Source: Dasyornis broadbenti | Taxonomy: Eukaryota > Chordata > Aves > Passeriformes > Dasyornithidae | Direction: 5' to 3' | DNA length: 64,000 nucleotides | NCBI GenBank assembly: GCA_013397935.1 | Contig: VZRN01000634.1 | Span: 3,671,072 to 3,735,071, forward strand | In this document: positions 40,668 through 53,910 of the stretch, in pieces | Numbering within the stretch: the stretch's first letter is position 1 | Layout of the letters: each line of letters begins with the position of its first letter | The notes under the pieces: generated by a model | Told to the model about the DNA's origin: nothing | Databases searched by the model: none | The model's input: the letters and a program-made list of their open reading frames with translations, nothing else | Position numbers and translations under genes: made by a program

Positions 40668-41822
40668 CTACAAGACACAGAAAGAACAACACGCTTTAGC
40701 CTGACAGTGTATTTAAATGGAAAAACGTCTCATTATTTTTTTCTGAAATTGTCATGGAATATATATTTAAACATATACTTTAAATAGGAATATGCATTTT
40801 TATATTTATCTTTATTTTTCAATGTCTGATTTTCCTTTAAGCTCCAGAGCCTTAAAAGAAAGCTTCAGAGCAAACCTGGCAATAAACAGATACTCTAGAA
40901 AAAGGGGAAATGTGGTGATTTTGCATCCAGATTCTCTGTTTCTAAAGAAAAGTTATTAAATTCCTGGACAGATGTAATTCAGTTTCTGTATTGTATGAGT
41001 GAGTGTGGAAATAAGCAATGAAGCAAAAGTTCAGTCACTGGAGGATCTATACCAATATTCAATTTCAAGGAAACCAACAAAGATAAAGGGATTATTTCTC
41101 TGTTTGTGGAGCAACTCTGGACATGCTCTGAAATCATTAGAATGAAAAAAAACCCAACAGCATCACTGAAAAAATGTTTACTAGATAATTCAGGTATCAG
41201 ATGATATAGACAAAACTAAGTCATAACAGTTCATCAGAAATATATTTTAAAAACTCATTAAAACTACTCCTGTATTCATCGCTATACTTTTTATGTAGGT
41301 AGTGAAAATTACAATCCCAGTGAAAAAAGGAGACCTATTTTCATTTCAAAAAATATCACAGAACTGCGAGATCAATTTGAAAATGATCAATATTTTTCAT
41401 GGGGTTTGTTGAACATCCCTGGAACTGTGCCAACAAGCTACATATATTGCACAAACACAGCTTTCTCAAAAGCACTAGAGCTGACAAATCTGCTAATATA
41501 AATATTGGAATCTAAAACTAAATTCCCTCTCTCTTCTGCTTTCTCCTCAGATAAACAGAAATTAAGAATATTGTAATTATTCTCTTTTCTCCTATCTCAC
41601 CGCTTACAGGAATGATGTAAAGGCAATCTTCCAGCCACATCTTCCATAAGGGCAGAGCTAGAATGCAGATGCTGAATGTATGGCATGAGCAGAGAAAAGA
41701 AGGGATCAATTAAGCTGTGGACTATTTAGGACTTTCTTTTTATGTGCCACATTTGCAATAATGAACAACTGTTCTTTCTCTGCTCCTTCTGCTCATCTTT
41801 CACCCTCACGCAGGTAATTGCC

Positions 41823-41973
41823 GCGGAATCACAGCCGGTTTGGGCTGGAAGGGACCTTAAAGACGATCTCATTCCAACCCCGTGCCACGGGCAGGGACAC
41901 CTTCCTCTAGCCCAGGTTCAGCTGCTCAGAGCAGTTGTGTTCCAAGCTGGTTTGAGACTCTTCAGAACAAGTA
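41823..41973 (-). mobile_element. CR1 LINE fragment, 3' end
   Basis: The plus strand reads AATCACAGCCGGTTTGGGCTGG, then GAAGGGACCTTAAAGACGATCT, TTCCAACCCCGTGCCACGGG and CAGGGACACCTTCCTCTAG. This is the familiar reverse complement of the avian CR1 3' region, so the element lies on the minus strand. It decays beyond the GCTCAGAGC block. It is a truncated, inactive copy about 1.2 kb inside the intron from the large PCDH11 exon. Confidence 0.88.
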
Positions 41974-43726
41974 AAAGAAAATGCTCCCAGTGTTCAAGGT
42001 TCCCTATTGCTCATTAACTGCAAAACATTTGTATTCCCTGCATCTTGCCACCCACCATTAAGTGAATGCATTGATGGCTTCTATACACTCCTGTGGGAGG
42101 CTCTACTCTTTGATTTGTTTTCTCAAAGCCAGATTTTGACCCTAAATAAGCAATCTTTTACTTCATGGGAAAGAACTATTCATCCACAGATCCAAAATTA
42201 CTGTGCCACTTGCACAGCATTTGTCACAACATTAAGATGCGACTAGGGACAGTATAAAGTAAACTGGAACACATTTGGAAGTAATAAAACAAATACAGAT
42301 TTGGCTTCTTTAGCAGAAGGCATGGAAATGTAAGCCCTGCATACTGTTTCTAAATGGAGATATACATTTTGAACCAATTAGGGTAAATTTTAGAATGGTA
42401 ATTCTATGCTGATGGGAAGCAGAGCATGAGTTTCCCCTTCATATTCAATCTGGCTAGCAGTTATTTGCAATAAATTTCATAATTACCAAGAAATTATAAA
42501 TTATATATTCTATGCTTTAACATAGATTCCAGAGGAAAGAAAGTACCAGAAGCCAGAGTACAAGCAACCTGTCAGCTCTCTTCACTTCTCTGTTTGTACA
42601 CAAGCTGACAGATGGGCACTGATTATTCTGTCATTAGATCCCACAACTACAACGAGCACTCCATACAGACTTCAAACACACGTGGCTGTACGTGTGTGCC
42701 CATCTCTGCTTTTCTGATCCAGCATGGGAGAGATGGGTTTGATACAGAATACGGTGCCTGAGCTCCCCATCACCAGCAGTGAGCCACTAGAGAACAGAAA
42801 AGAATGCAAAGATCTCTTCCAAGTTCATTATATACACTTGAATAATTTTCTGTTGAAAGAAATATTGTCCATGTCTATTTCTTCCTATTCATTACAGGTT
42901 TACACATCTCTTTAAACCACAGAAAAACCATTACAGAGAAGCAGACTTTCTCTTAATTGTAGCAAGACTATTTCACGTTGTTTAAGAGATAAGGTTAGGT
43001 GTGACATGCTGCGAATTAACAAACACATTTAATAAGAACAGATAGTTCTCACATTCTAAACACTCAAAAAAAAGATGAAACATTCAAGAAATGTATTTTT
43101 AAGATTATAAATATCCAATTCTCTCCACTATAAGCAAAGAAATTGAGAGCTAAAATGAGAAACATGAAGAAAAACCTTCAGGTTTAAATTCTTGATGTTG
43201 AAGCAAATGGCTCTATCATCATTAAAACTTCAGTGAAGTTAAAATTTCCATTAGGGTCAGATTTCTACTTGGACTGAACTGTGCCTCAGACACCACATTA
43301 CCCCAGTGCTCTGAAGGATTTGTTCACACTGGGAAGGGCACAAGTTCATAGGAAAAAAATAATAGATAATTAAGAGTTACAGAGTACCTTTGGCTATTAA
43401 AATGACAGGTGGAAATAATCTGCTACATCAATCTCTACCATTATGGAAGAATGGAAGTGAGAAATAAAAGAGATTGACTTTTTAAATTTAAAAATACAGT
43501 TTAAGCAACGCAGCCTAACTATTGGAGGCAAGCCAAGGTTATGCCCATCTCAGAGCCTGGATTAGCTTTAAAGAGGTTCTAATCCTGCTCACAAGATCCC
43601 TTATCAGGGCAGTAAGGAACTCTGTTACCTTATTCCATTTACATAGCATCCTTTTCGGTGGATTTACACACACAGTCTCTCAAATAATGAAACTTTCTTG
43701 TTGAACACTCCCTACTGTATATTTAC

Positions 43727-43774
43727 CTGGTCATTTGTAATGGATCCAAATGTCCTTTTCGGAGCTGTTTTGGG
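43727..43774 (-). other. Candidate 48-nt cassette microexon in the EC2 intron
   Basis: On the minus strand, a pyrimidine-rich stretch (CTCTCTAATTTTTTTATTTACATGACAG) is followed by a 48-nt open segment and the donor CAG|GTAAAT. The segment starts and ends in phase 0, matching both flanking PCDH11 exons, and reads PKTAPKRTFGSITNDQ. Inclusion would insert 16 basic and polar residues between K180 and G181 inside EC2 without breaking the frame. The acceptor's pyrimidine tract is interrupted by ACATGA. I do not know of this insert in mammalian PCDH11X, and a 22 kb intron can contain decoy exons by chance, so this remains a candidate. Confidence 0.3.
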
Positions 43775-46614
43775 CTGTCATGTAAATAAAAAAATTAGAG
43801 AGTATTTTAAAAATTGCAGCATTTCGGTAGTTTCATAAATACATAATCAATGACACATGGACACGCAGTGTGATAAGCTAGAAGAGCTTCTAAGTATTAC
43901 AGACAGGACTGGATGTGACAAAGTGCACCAAAAGTCCACACACAGATATTGCAGCATCTCAGTATTTCATCAGGATTTTGTTAAATCTGTGGGGTACTGA
44001 CTGCCTGGACATTGCTGAGAAGAATGGGGAAAAAAAACCAGCTTCTGGTTCATGCTGATAACAGTGACACAGTCCACTGCCTTCAAAACATCCTAGGAAC
44101 TCACACGTGCAGAGCAGTAAGCTGGCACAAGGCAGTAATTTCTCAAAGAAGAGGAGAAGGGAAAGGATATTGAGCTAAATAACACAAACCTGACTGCTCG
44201 TGATACGAGTACTCAAATTAAGAGAGGCTACCAGTGATTATTTCTTAAAACATACAAATTATGTAATTGCGTGTAACAAGTATCCATTGTTATTTGACAA
44301 AGGGAAGATCAACACAGTCCTCAGTCTTCACCCAAAAGAGTATTCTGAACCTCTAGAGAGAGGCACAGGAGCAAAGGCAGCCATTGTTTTGTGTCCACAG
44401 CTTCACCCTAGCCTTATTATCAATCCTTCGTGCACTGTAAATGCCAAATGAATCATGTGATGGCTTTGGTTCAGCTGGGTCTTGAACAGAAGTAAGGGCC
44501 AGACTGACTGCATGCACAGCCCAGACTTTTGCTAACGTTCTGCAGTAACTCATTTCCACGACTGTTCAAACAAGCCAGAAGTACACGTTTATTACACGTT
44601 AACAACCGTCTCAAAAGAGAAAAAAGGAAGAAAAATATGAAAATATCAGCTTCTCATTAGAAAGCGTATCAGTAGTTCATTAAAGTAACTAATTAAAAAG
44701 CTTTAGTTGGAATGTAGTTTTGCGTCCAAAGGACCCTAAAATCATTTCAGAAAGTCCAGAAAATCATGCATGTTTGCCAACTGCTGGTTATTTCACATGT
44801 AACAACAGAGGAAAATCTTTGCAGTTCTTCTGCAGAACTACACCATGGGTCCCAGACACTTCTTCCTTGCCTGTTTTTATCAAGACAGATGGAACTGCTC
44901 TGTAACTGTGCTGTCTGTCAGCAAAGAGGAGAGTACAGCAGCACAGCATCCGTAACGAATGCACAAAAACAGACCACAGTTGTACGGTGGACAACAGTTT
45001 TTAGGAAAGCTGAAAACTAAACTTGCGTTTTTCTTTCAAAGGTGATACTTCAGTTGTGAAATTGTGAGTTGCCACAGCCAAGTTAAAGCCTTAAACACAA
45101 AATATCCCACATGGTAGGCAATAATGGATCTCTGTGTCTATAATGGGCGCATATGAATACACTCAGATCCAAACTCTCCTAAGTGTTGGAGCTCTAATAA
45201 AGGTCCCTTGTCTGCTATTTCTCACACACTGTGCAAATTTGCTGTCCATGCATTCTAGAAAATTACCATTTGTTGGACAGCTGTCCTGCTTAAAGACTCC
45301 ACAGCCAGTCCTCTCGTGACATCCCGCAGCTTACAACCCAAAGTTACTGCAAATACGTGTCATTAGTACCTTACGAACGGAGTGGCAGAACTTCAAAGGA
45401 GAAAAACAACATTACAAAGGTAAGAAATTTTTAGAATGCACACCTCAGCGGATGCAAAGCTGCTTGCAGATTTGACACACTCTCTTTGTCAAAGCAATGC
45501 AGCCTTTTAATTTGTAGGCCAAGATCCTTAAGACTTTTGTTCATTTTTTTGGTTTTCTGTCACTATCAGGCACTGTTTCCATTGGTTTCCTTTGAAGCAA
45601 GAACAAATTTTTCTTGGAATAAACTGAACTTTCGGGTTCAGAACCACAGTAAAAATAGAACTTGGAAGCTTCCAATTATGCATAAACCTAAAGTGCATTT
45701 TCTGCATTCGGAATCCTAATTAGTTCAATTCCTAGGTGAAAGCCTAGGACACCGTATTATTAGCAATGTCTATACCATAACTTGCTACTTTTCCACCTCC
45801 GATTATATAAGAGCTCCTGTAAATGGAAAACATTGCCAAAGGCTCCCTCTCCATATGCACAACCACACACAAAACTGTTCCTGTCCCGTGAAGCAGGCAG
45901 CAAGCACAACACTGTAGATGGGATCAATAGAACACCAGGATAATAATGAACCATTCTGTGCTGGAAAGGAACAGTAAAAAGTAGAACATGGAGTGAAGAA
46001 GCAGGAAATCAATGCATTTAATACTGATTTTCTGAAAAAAAAAGAAAAGGAAAAAAAAGACTAGAAGATTTATCCAAACAGGAAATTACTTCCTTGGAAA
46101 TATCAATTTAATGTTACTATAACAAAACTTAAACAGTCCTAACAATTGCATTGCTGGAGTCTCCTTAAACCTCTCAGATGACTTGGTCCCTTCTACAAAG
46201 AGTCCCTTTCAATCTTGTCATATTCTAAACATTGCCAACTTTATTTTCTAAGATAGAGTCATAAGACAGGCATATTTTTTCTAAGATGGAATACCTTTCC
46301 ATCCTATTCAATTCTTGGCATTCAATTGTCAGAACATGTTTATGAGATCATGTTTACCTCCAGTGAGGAGAAACAATTAGAGACAGTGAATATTTTTAAT
46401 TTATTTACTTTTTTTGCTGCCCTATTTCTTCAGTCTACACTTCAAGTAAGCCTGAAACTCCATCATTTAAAAGTGTTAATATTTTTAACCACAAGCTTTA
46501 CAAGGGAGAGAATAGGAGGACTTGAAAATCGGCAGCCTACATACACTTCACATATTCAAGACTCTACCAAGGTTTCATGAATAACTCTCTTTCGATAGCA
46601 CATCTTTGGCCTTT

Positions 46615-46673
46615 NNNNNNNNNNNNNNNNNNNNNNNNNNNNNNNNNNNNNNNNNNNNNNNNNNNNNNNNNNN
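46615..46673. other. Assembly gap (59 Ns)
   Basis: A run of Ns is flanked on the right by TGTTCGATTGTGTG and a G9-T-G5 tract (46687-46701). The homopolymeric G run probably contributed to the gap. The true length of the missing sequence is unknown. Confidence 0.98.
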
Positions 46674-47148
46674 TGTTCGATTGTGTGGGGGGGGGTGGGG
46701 GTTAATTAAATCTAATTTATATTTTCAAACATGGATGACAATCGAAAACAAGCAAACAAATCCAAAACCTAAAACCTGAAGCCTTTCTTTTACTAGAAAT
46801 TCACCTCAGCTACCTCTGCAAACTGGGGTGGGAGTAATAGTTTACCCACACTGCTGCATTAACAGGACATCAAACGACCAAGAAACTGCTTTCAAGGAAC
46901 CGGGCCATTACTTGAGTGGTCTTTCACAAATGCATTGCAAACATACAATTATAAATTTCAGAAAAATATGCAGCTGCACCACAGAACTTTAAGGAATTTA
47001 TGTTCACAATACTTCTGCTGTATAACTAGTTGTACACTAACTACAGACGGGAAATTGAAGCTCAGAGTCACTTCAATCAATTGTCCAAGGTTTGTAGCTT
47101 GTCTGAAAAAGGCAGCCACTTCTGAGTTACCAGCCATGTTTAAAACTA

Positions 47149-47228
47149 AACTTTAGAACCTGGAACTTTAGAAGCTGACCATTAGAACGTAACTTTAGGG
47201 GCTAAACTTTAGAATTCTGAACTTCAAG
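47149..47228. repeat. Degenerate 14-15 bp minisatellite
   Basis: Copies of AACTTTAGA or close variants begin at 47149, 47164, 47191 (AACTTTAGG), 47205 and 47220 (AACTTCAAG), with a partial ATTAGA at 47181. Their spacing follows a unit of roughly 14-15 bp. Intervening bases have diverged. It reads as an old tandem array of about six units inside the PCDH11 intron. Confidence 0.6.
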
Positions 47229-49776
47229 CGAAGTTCTTTCATTTAGAGGCACTTTGACCAAAACAAGGGAGGACAATAGCTGCAGGTAACAACCAGCGAG
47301 GGAACCTCCCCTCTTAATCTCTTCCATTATAGTTGTTCCGAAATATTCACAGACATCCTACTGAACAAAAAGCTACATTTTCAACACCCTGAGGATATTC
47401 AGATTAAGGTATTAAACATGTCTGAGCTTTGCTCTGAATTCCCATGATAAAGCTCCAGACACCTGACTTGCCTTGCAGTATGCTTCTGCCTTTGGAGTCT
47501 CACTGCAGACATATAATGAAGGTAAAGAAAATAGGATTTATATCAGGCAACAGCACACACAACAAGTGATCTTTGATATTTGCATTATACACGTGTGACA
47601 GTTACATATTTGCTCTATTTCCTTGCTGAGAACAAGGCACAGAACCGAGGATCTGTGAAAAAGAGAAATAAATGAGTCCAAGCCTCCACCGCAGCACTGT
47701 GCTTTGGAGGGAGGCACTAACAATCGTGTGCTGCTGCTCAGAACAGCTCCTAAATCACAAGCTCATTTTGCCTGGACAGCCAAACACGGTGTCTGAGCTG
47801 CCAGTGGCACATTGTGCAGCTCTGGGCTGAGCGCTGCCGGCTGCTGGCACGGGGTGAAGCTGCCGTGCCCCCCGCTCCCCAGCTGCTCTGCCAGCACAGC
47901 AGCACTGCCAGGCAGAAGGGATTGAAGCTGACAGCCACTTGTGCACCAGGAAACAGAAACAACACAGACAGCTCTGAAAAGTCCTCTACCCCAAAGCAGG
48001 GGCTGTGCAGCGTCCTCATCTTACAGTAATTTCAGTGGAAACTGGGGGGAATGGATACATGTGGATCCGGTTTGTGGCAAATGGGATTACAAAGTATAAA
48101 ATGGACTCAAATCCTTGTGCTTGGTTACAAAGGACTACAGACATTTGCAAATCAACATTTACTAAACTAATGTGTAGTTATCATCTTGTTCTCTCTTACA
48201 CATACACAATTTAACAGGTATGAGATCTTCAAACACATGACATCTTCATTAAGAAAAGCACATATTCTAACCTATGATTCTGTAGCTTTTGCAGGAAGTT
48301 GTTTAGCAAGATTGTCTTCTTTGACCTAAGACCCTTCCGAAGCTAAAGTTCAGCTGGGAGCAAAATCACTTCATCTTCCCTTCATGCTTACTGTCAGGAA
48401 AAAATGCTGACACATCTTTCATCTGAAGAGCAGGAGCATCTCACACGCACAGAGCCTCCCACAACTCCCACAAACATGAGGACATTCTTCCATGTGCAGG
48501 GACAGCACTTCTGTGTGCATGTATCACTGCTTGATCAATGTTGATTAAAAAATCCACAGCCTTAATGCAGAAAACTCACAATTCATGTGGGCAAAAATAT
48601 AACGGGGTGAGAAAAAAAACTCCAGTAGCAAAGAGTTTACATCCTCCACTTGGAATAGATTTCCCCCAGCTTCCTCAAGCAGGCTTTAGGAATTCCAGAC
48701 CTGTCACAACTGCTGCTGAAATGACCTGATCATAAGCCCCTCTCAAGGCCTCCACTCTGCAGGGTTTTGTAAAAATCAAAATGAGAAAGAGTGTGCGCGT
48801 GCGACATTTAACTGCCACAGGATCAGTTTCGCTTTTGAAAGAAATCAAGCTATACTTTTCCAAGGAATGAAAACTTATCCTTTTTTTATTACTTTCAGAA
48901 AATAACAGTGAGACTCTCATATTAAACTGTAAAAGTATGTGACGTATGCAAGTGCAAGATGCCACTTCACTGCACATGGGAAGATAATAAATAATACTGC
49001 AATTTCAGAGTAATAAATGGGAGACAGTGGCTGGGAAGACATACAGAGTGACACTACCAAAAATAGCTCCAGAGACACTGAATTCTGCAACTCAGTAAAT
49101 AAAAGTCTTTTCACCATACTGATCAAGGAGCATAGGGGATCAGCCAAAAATGTATTTTCTGGTGCTGGATTTCTCAGGAGGAGAACTCGACTTCTTCCTC
49201 CTCCAGTGTTACTGAGTCCTATTTATCTGAATCACTAGAACCAAAGCAAGATAAAAAAGAAAAAATATTTCCTTACTGTAAGGCAGTAACTCGAGTCTGA
49301 AAGTCAATTTGGAAAGAAATCTCATGCTACCTGTGTGTATTGAAAGTTCTAGCAAATAAATTGTCCTGACTTTCCAGTTAATGAGTTATGTTCTGAGAAA
49401 ATGTTTCCCTGTGAATTTGGGATCAAAAATCTTAAAAGTGTATTTGATATATGCTTCGATATATAGTTCTATTAAAGAATATATTCCTTTCTAAAAACAA
49501 AAATAAAACTCCAATTTCACTCTAATTGAATACACTTGTGCTATTTCTCATCCTTCAAATCAAAGATAGAATTGATATAACTGATTTGCAAGAAAGAAAA
49601 TAAATTTGAGAATCTTTAGAATAGCATGTTTACAGGGGAGACACCAAACACTCAGCATTCCATTCCAGCTTTTCTGCTCAGTTTCTCTTCACTGTTTATA
49701 CTCTTTAATAGCAGTTCAGTCATGAATATACACTAAAAATTATGGCTGATGGGCAGGGAGTTTACCTCCAAAAGGG

Positions 49777-49819
49777 AAAAAAAAAAAAAAAAACAACCAA
49801 CCAAACAAAAAAACCCCAA
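49777..49819. repeat. A-rich simple repeat
   Basis: A poly-A run followed by AACAACCAACCAAACAAAAAA-type sequence; similar in style to the stretch at 1074-1122. Confidence 0.8.
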
Positions 49820-50793
49820 ACCATAAAACCGTGTAACACAATAAGCCAATATTTAAGTGTGAAGAACACCAGCTTTGGAAGGTAAATATAATATCCATCT
49901 CCTGTTGCAATGATCTAGATTAGTCTCACCAGGTAACATGAATCCTCCAATAAATTGGAAACTGAGACAAGAACCCTGCCACAATTCATGGGAAAAAACG
50001 CAGAGGGTGGTTAATCATAGGAGGAAAGTGAGTGATGGGGTAGATCTCCAAAGGAAAGGTAATGCCAGAATAAATAAAATAGCTCAGGAGTTGTTTAGCA
50101 ACGTGACTGACCTCTCACAAACTCTGAGGTTCCAGAAAGAGCAAATTAAACAAAGGCAGGTGAAGCCATTTCTGCCCAGTAGCGACTCACATAATCCAAG
50201 TCAAAGGGAAAAAACAAGCTTTTCCCAGGTCTGGAACCACACAAAGCACTTTCCTGAGGTCAATTCAATCACTGTCCTAAAACAGATGCTCCCAAATAAC
50301 AGCTCACATATTGTTTGTGGTACAATAAAACTTCCTAATACGCACACACAGAAATCAGACCTGAGGCCTCTTCCTCAGTGAAAAACATTAACAGCTTTGG
50401 GGCAGCTGACATGATTTCAGCCAGGAAGGTGTCAGGGTGGCAAACAGGAACTGAAAACTTTCCCCAGACTGCTCACAACCGCTCCACTCCGATAATAACC
50501 CCCGGTTAGACAACCAGCACCGTGCCCAGAGACTTCGTCGTGCTTGGAGACACTTGCCAGCAAAGACAGCATCTCTCAGCCACGTGCAGGGTGGAACCAG
50601 GAAGAGGTTGGGAGAAGGCACCCTCTGGGGATGATAACATGCTCTGAATAATTCAATGTGAAGTTTAGCCTTCATATTCTAAAAACGTGATCTAAACAAC
50701 CGATTCCACCAAACCGAAGCCATTAAAATATTTCATCCGAAAATCCAGCAAAAAACATATTACGTCCATCATCTGGGGAAATGGCTATTAGCA

Positions 50794-50834
50794 TGGAAAA
50801 TAAAGCACAGCCCACGTGGAAAATAAAGCACAGC
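50794..50834. repeat. 23-bp tandem duplication with a central E-box
   Basis: TGGAAAATAAAGCACAGC occurs at 50794-50811 and again exactly at 50817-50834. The perfect palindrome CCACGTGG (50812-50819), a strong bHLH-type E-box, overlaps the junction. The near-identity of the copies suggests a recent local duplication. Confidence 0.75.
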
Positions 50835-52321
50835 TCAAACCATTTAACCTTAACAGTTCTTAAACAATTTTCAATTTAGACACAAAGACTCAGTCTATAC
50901 CTTGATTTGTCCACTTAATTATTTTCTGTTTCTTTATATTAAAGGGTTTAGCATATTGTTAGGATTCTTGCACATTAAGGTATTGAGCTTTGAACAATAA
51001 TTCCATGTATTATGTTTATGAGGCAGTAGGATAAACGAACAGTTGATTCTGAATTCAAAAATTTACTTGGGCATGTTACTATTTTTAAAACACGCCTAGG
51101 ATGTTCTAGCAAATACTACATCTGTCATTAGTCATCAGGTTCACAGATACTGAAAGAAGACAAAACAAGCACTCTCTGAGACAGGATTGAGTCAATTTGC
51201 TCACAGAAATCTGCAGGAATGCTCACTACAATGGGATAGACAGGTCTCTGTTGTTAGGTGAGTTCACAATATAGAGCTCTATCTTCAAATCCTAAGGTGA
51301 CACTATAAAACTAAATTTTTTATGCGTTCTACCTACAGAGTCAAAACTCTACTTCCACACTCAATTAACTTTACTGGTAACATAAGAAGAGGCCTACTGT
51401 GGGTATATGTGGAAGCACCCATTGTGAAATGTAAAATTAAGTGAAATCTGTTTTGAAATCCAGCGTTATGGCTTTCAACAAAACAGCAAACCTAAACTAA
51501 ATTAGTGAAAGTGAGTATGACAGCTGAAGCCACAGAGCTTCCAAGAGGGCTAAGCATTATTAAAGTTTTTCCTTATTATGCTCTTAGGCACAATCTGATT
51601 AGTTCCAACAGCTGCCCAGCAGGAAAAGCCAGCCCATCATGCCACGGTAATACTCACAGTAAAGTGCCTCTTTAGCTTGCAGTGCTTCCACATCCAGGTA
51701 GCACACAGCACTGCAGCATGAACTTGTGTCTCCTGATTTACAGTGACACCCAATATTTCAAATGCAAATCATGTCAGAAGCTCCTGATCAGCATAATACA
51801 AGCTACTAAAACCTCTCCTGATGGATAAACTTGTTCCACCCGCAGGTATACAAAGGGGGAAAAGAAGGGGGGTGGGGGGGAATCCACTGTGCATAACCGT
51901 TAGTCAAGTCTTTGTTAGAGGCAATGAGTAACAAAAAGGAATTTTCTTTGCTACCTTGCTTGTGAAACGCAGTAGCCTGGAGCATATGCTGTGCTGTGAC
52001 AAGTATGTAGTTGAACTTTAAAACAATATTCAAAATAGACTCTGAAAGACTGCAGTCCTGTTTGTAGGAACTCTTTTAGTATTATCTGAATATTACAGCA
52101 GTGATGAGGAGACTGATGGTTTCACCATTTCTGCCAGTGCCCTGGTTGTTAAGATAGGATTTCAACAGACACAGACACAAACACACCACTGACTGCGAAA
52201 GGTTTCAAGCCTGGGATGGAGATTTTCAGCCAACTGGAACCCTGAATCATACACTCCAACATCAAGTAATTTTGAACTTGTTATTAAAGTTAATCAAAAA
52301 TATGGAAGGATGTAAATCACA

Positions 52322-52514
52322 CAGGGGCCGTGTCCATTCCCTGGGGAGCCTGGTCAGTGCCCAGCACCCTCTGGGGGAAGAACCTTTCCCTGATCTCCAG
52401 CCTAACCCTCCCTGTCCCAGCCCCAGCCGTTCCCTGGGTCCTGCCCCTGCTCACAGAGAGGTCAGGGCCTGCCCCTCCTCTTCCCCTCGTGAGGAAGCTG
52501 CAGACCTTGAAAAC
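52322..52514 (-). mobile_element. CR1 LINE fragment
   Basis: The blocks GGGGAGCCTGGTCAGTGCCC, CACCCTCTGGGGGAAGAACC, TTTCCCTGATCTCCAGCCTA and GCCTGCCCCTCCTCTTCCCC followed by TCGTGAGGAAGCTGCAGAC match the reverse complement of the CR1 3' portion, upstream of the terminal repeat. The copy is missing its 3' tail and is degraded. The short open frames it generates are not genes. Confidence 0.85.
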
Positions 52515-53856
52515 AGAGTCAAGCAAAGACTGAAAACAGTCCAGTTAAGATGATAAATGAAGGTGTCCAGCAAAGGTCACAACATCTTAACATAATGCAC
52601 TTCAAAACCTGAATAATAAAAATATTGGAAGCAGATACCAAAACAGATATTAAAACACACACAAACAGGTTTTTCTCTTTAGCTTTGCCAAAGGTCCACT
52701 TAGGCACTGAACTTCATCGCCAAGAGCTCTGGATGATGCTGGCAGTTGAAGGTTTAAATTATTGAAGTGAAAGGTTTTTATGAGGGAGGGACAGCTACTG
52801 GACCACCTCAGAATTTAAAAATAAGCATAAATGTACAATCTTATAGAAAAGCAGGTAATCTGGGAACTTCAAGGAACTCATTCAAGGTTTGATATCGTAC
52901 AAGCATCTTGGATATTCATCATGGATGAGCACTTCACTGACATAAAACAATTAAAAGGTGTGCAACATTAGCAGGAAAGTTCTATCCATCTTCTAGGGTC
53001 TATTTTTAAGACTGATTTTCAAATTATGGTATTCACAATACTTCTTGGCTTTCCAAACAAAGGGCAATTCACAAAAAACTCATGTATATGTGCCAGAATA
53101 CTCTTTTTGATATTAGATGGGAAACAGGATGAGGAATAAAAGAGAAGTTACTCCTTTGTTTATACTTTTAAATCTGCTGCAACAAATTATCTTGAAAAAC
53201 CCCTAATGGAAATGAGGATGAAAATTATATGGCTGGGGTTAAAATGAAGAGGAAAATGTATTCTCCCAGTGAAAAAACCTTATAATATCCCATTCTGAAA
53301 AGCACAGAGGAATATCCTGACTCAAAAGAAAAAGCAAAGAAAAAACCCAGAAAACGTCAATTTGCTTGAAAAAACCAAGAAAAAACTACAATTATTCGAC
53401 TTTGGAACATCAGCAGTAACCAAAGCAAGAATACATCACATTAATAGAGCCAGCAATTACAGCACAATGAGAGAAAAATGTATTTCAATACTGACAGCTG
53501 ATGACTCAGAATTCATTTCTTTTACCAATGTTTCTTTTTGTTTCTTCAGAATTGTCTGAAATAGTCTTTGCTACATGTCCCAGCTTCAAACGCTCTACGG
53601 GACTTAAGTGTTCAGACCAATTATGTTTCTGGGTTAGGGAATATAAATTATTTTGCAATACACCTTTCTTTCAGGAATAAAAATAACTATACTAATGCAG
53701 TCAAGTGCTACGAACCGTAGCTGACACTTGATTTAAATATACTTTTTGACAGCTCTTTCCTCTTGAAAGGAAAGAAAGTATTCTATACAGTGTATTTGGA
53801 GGAAAACTAGCTAGGATATTTAAATCTTTATTACTAAAATCCAATATTAGAAAGCT

Positions 53857-53910
53857 AAAAGTAAAATTAAAATCAAGAGTAAAAATTAAAATTAAAATTA
53901 AAATCAAAAA
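53857..53910. repeat. Simple repeat (AAAATT)n
   Basis: TAAAAATTAAAATTAAAATTAAAAT is the core of an imperfect 6-bp repeat extending to both sides. It explains the low-complexity I/L-rich open frame on the minus strand, which is not a gene. Confidence 0.85.

Noticed and set aside
40002..40787. 261-codon open frame on the plus strand
   Set aside because: It runs antisense to the PCDH11 large exon. Codon bias of the cadherin repeats opens the opposite strand, and the protein shows no domain of its own.
49938..50381. 147-codon open frame on the plus strand
   Set aside because: Polar composition with no recognisable domain, no matching splice sites and intronic base composition.
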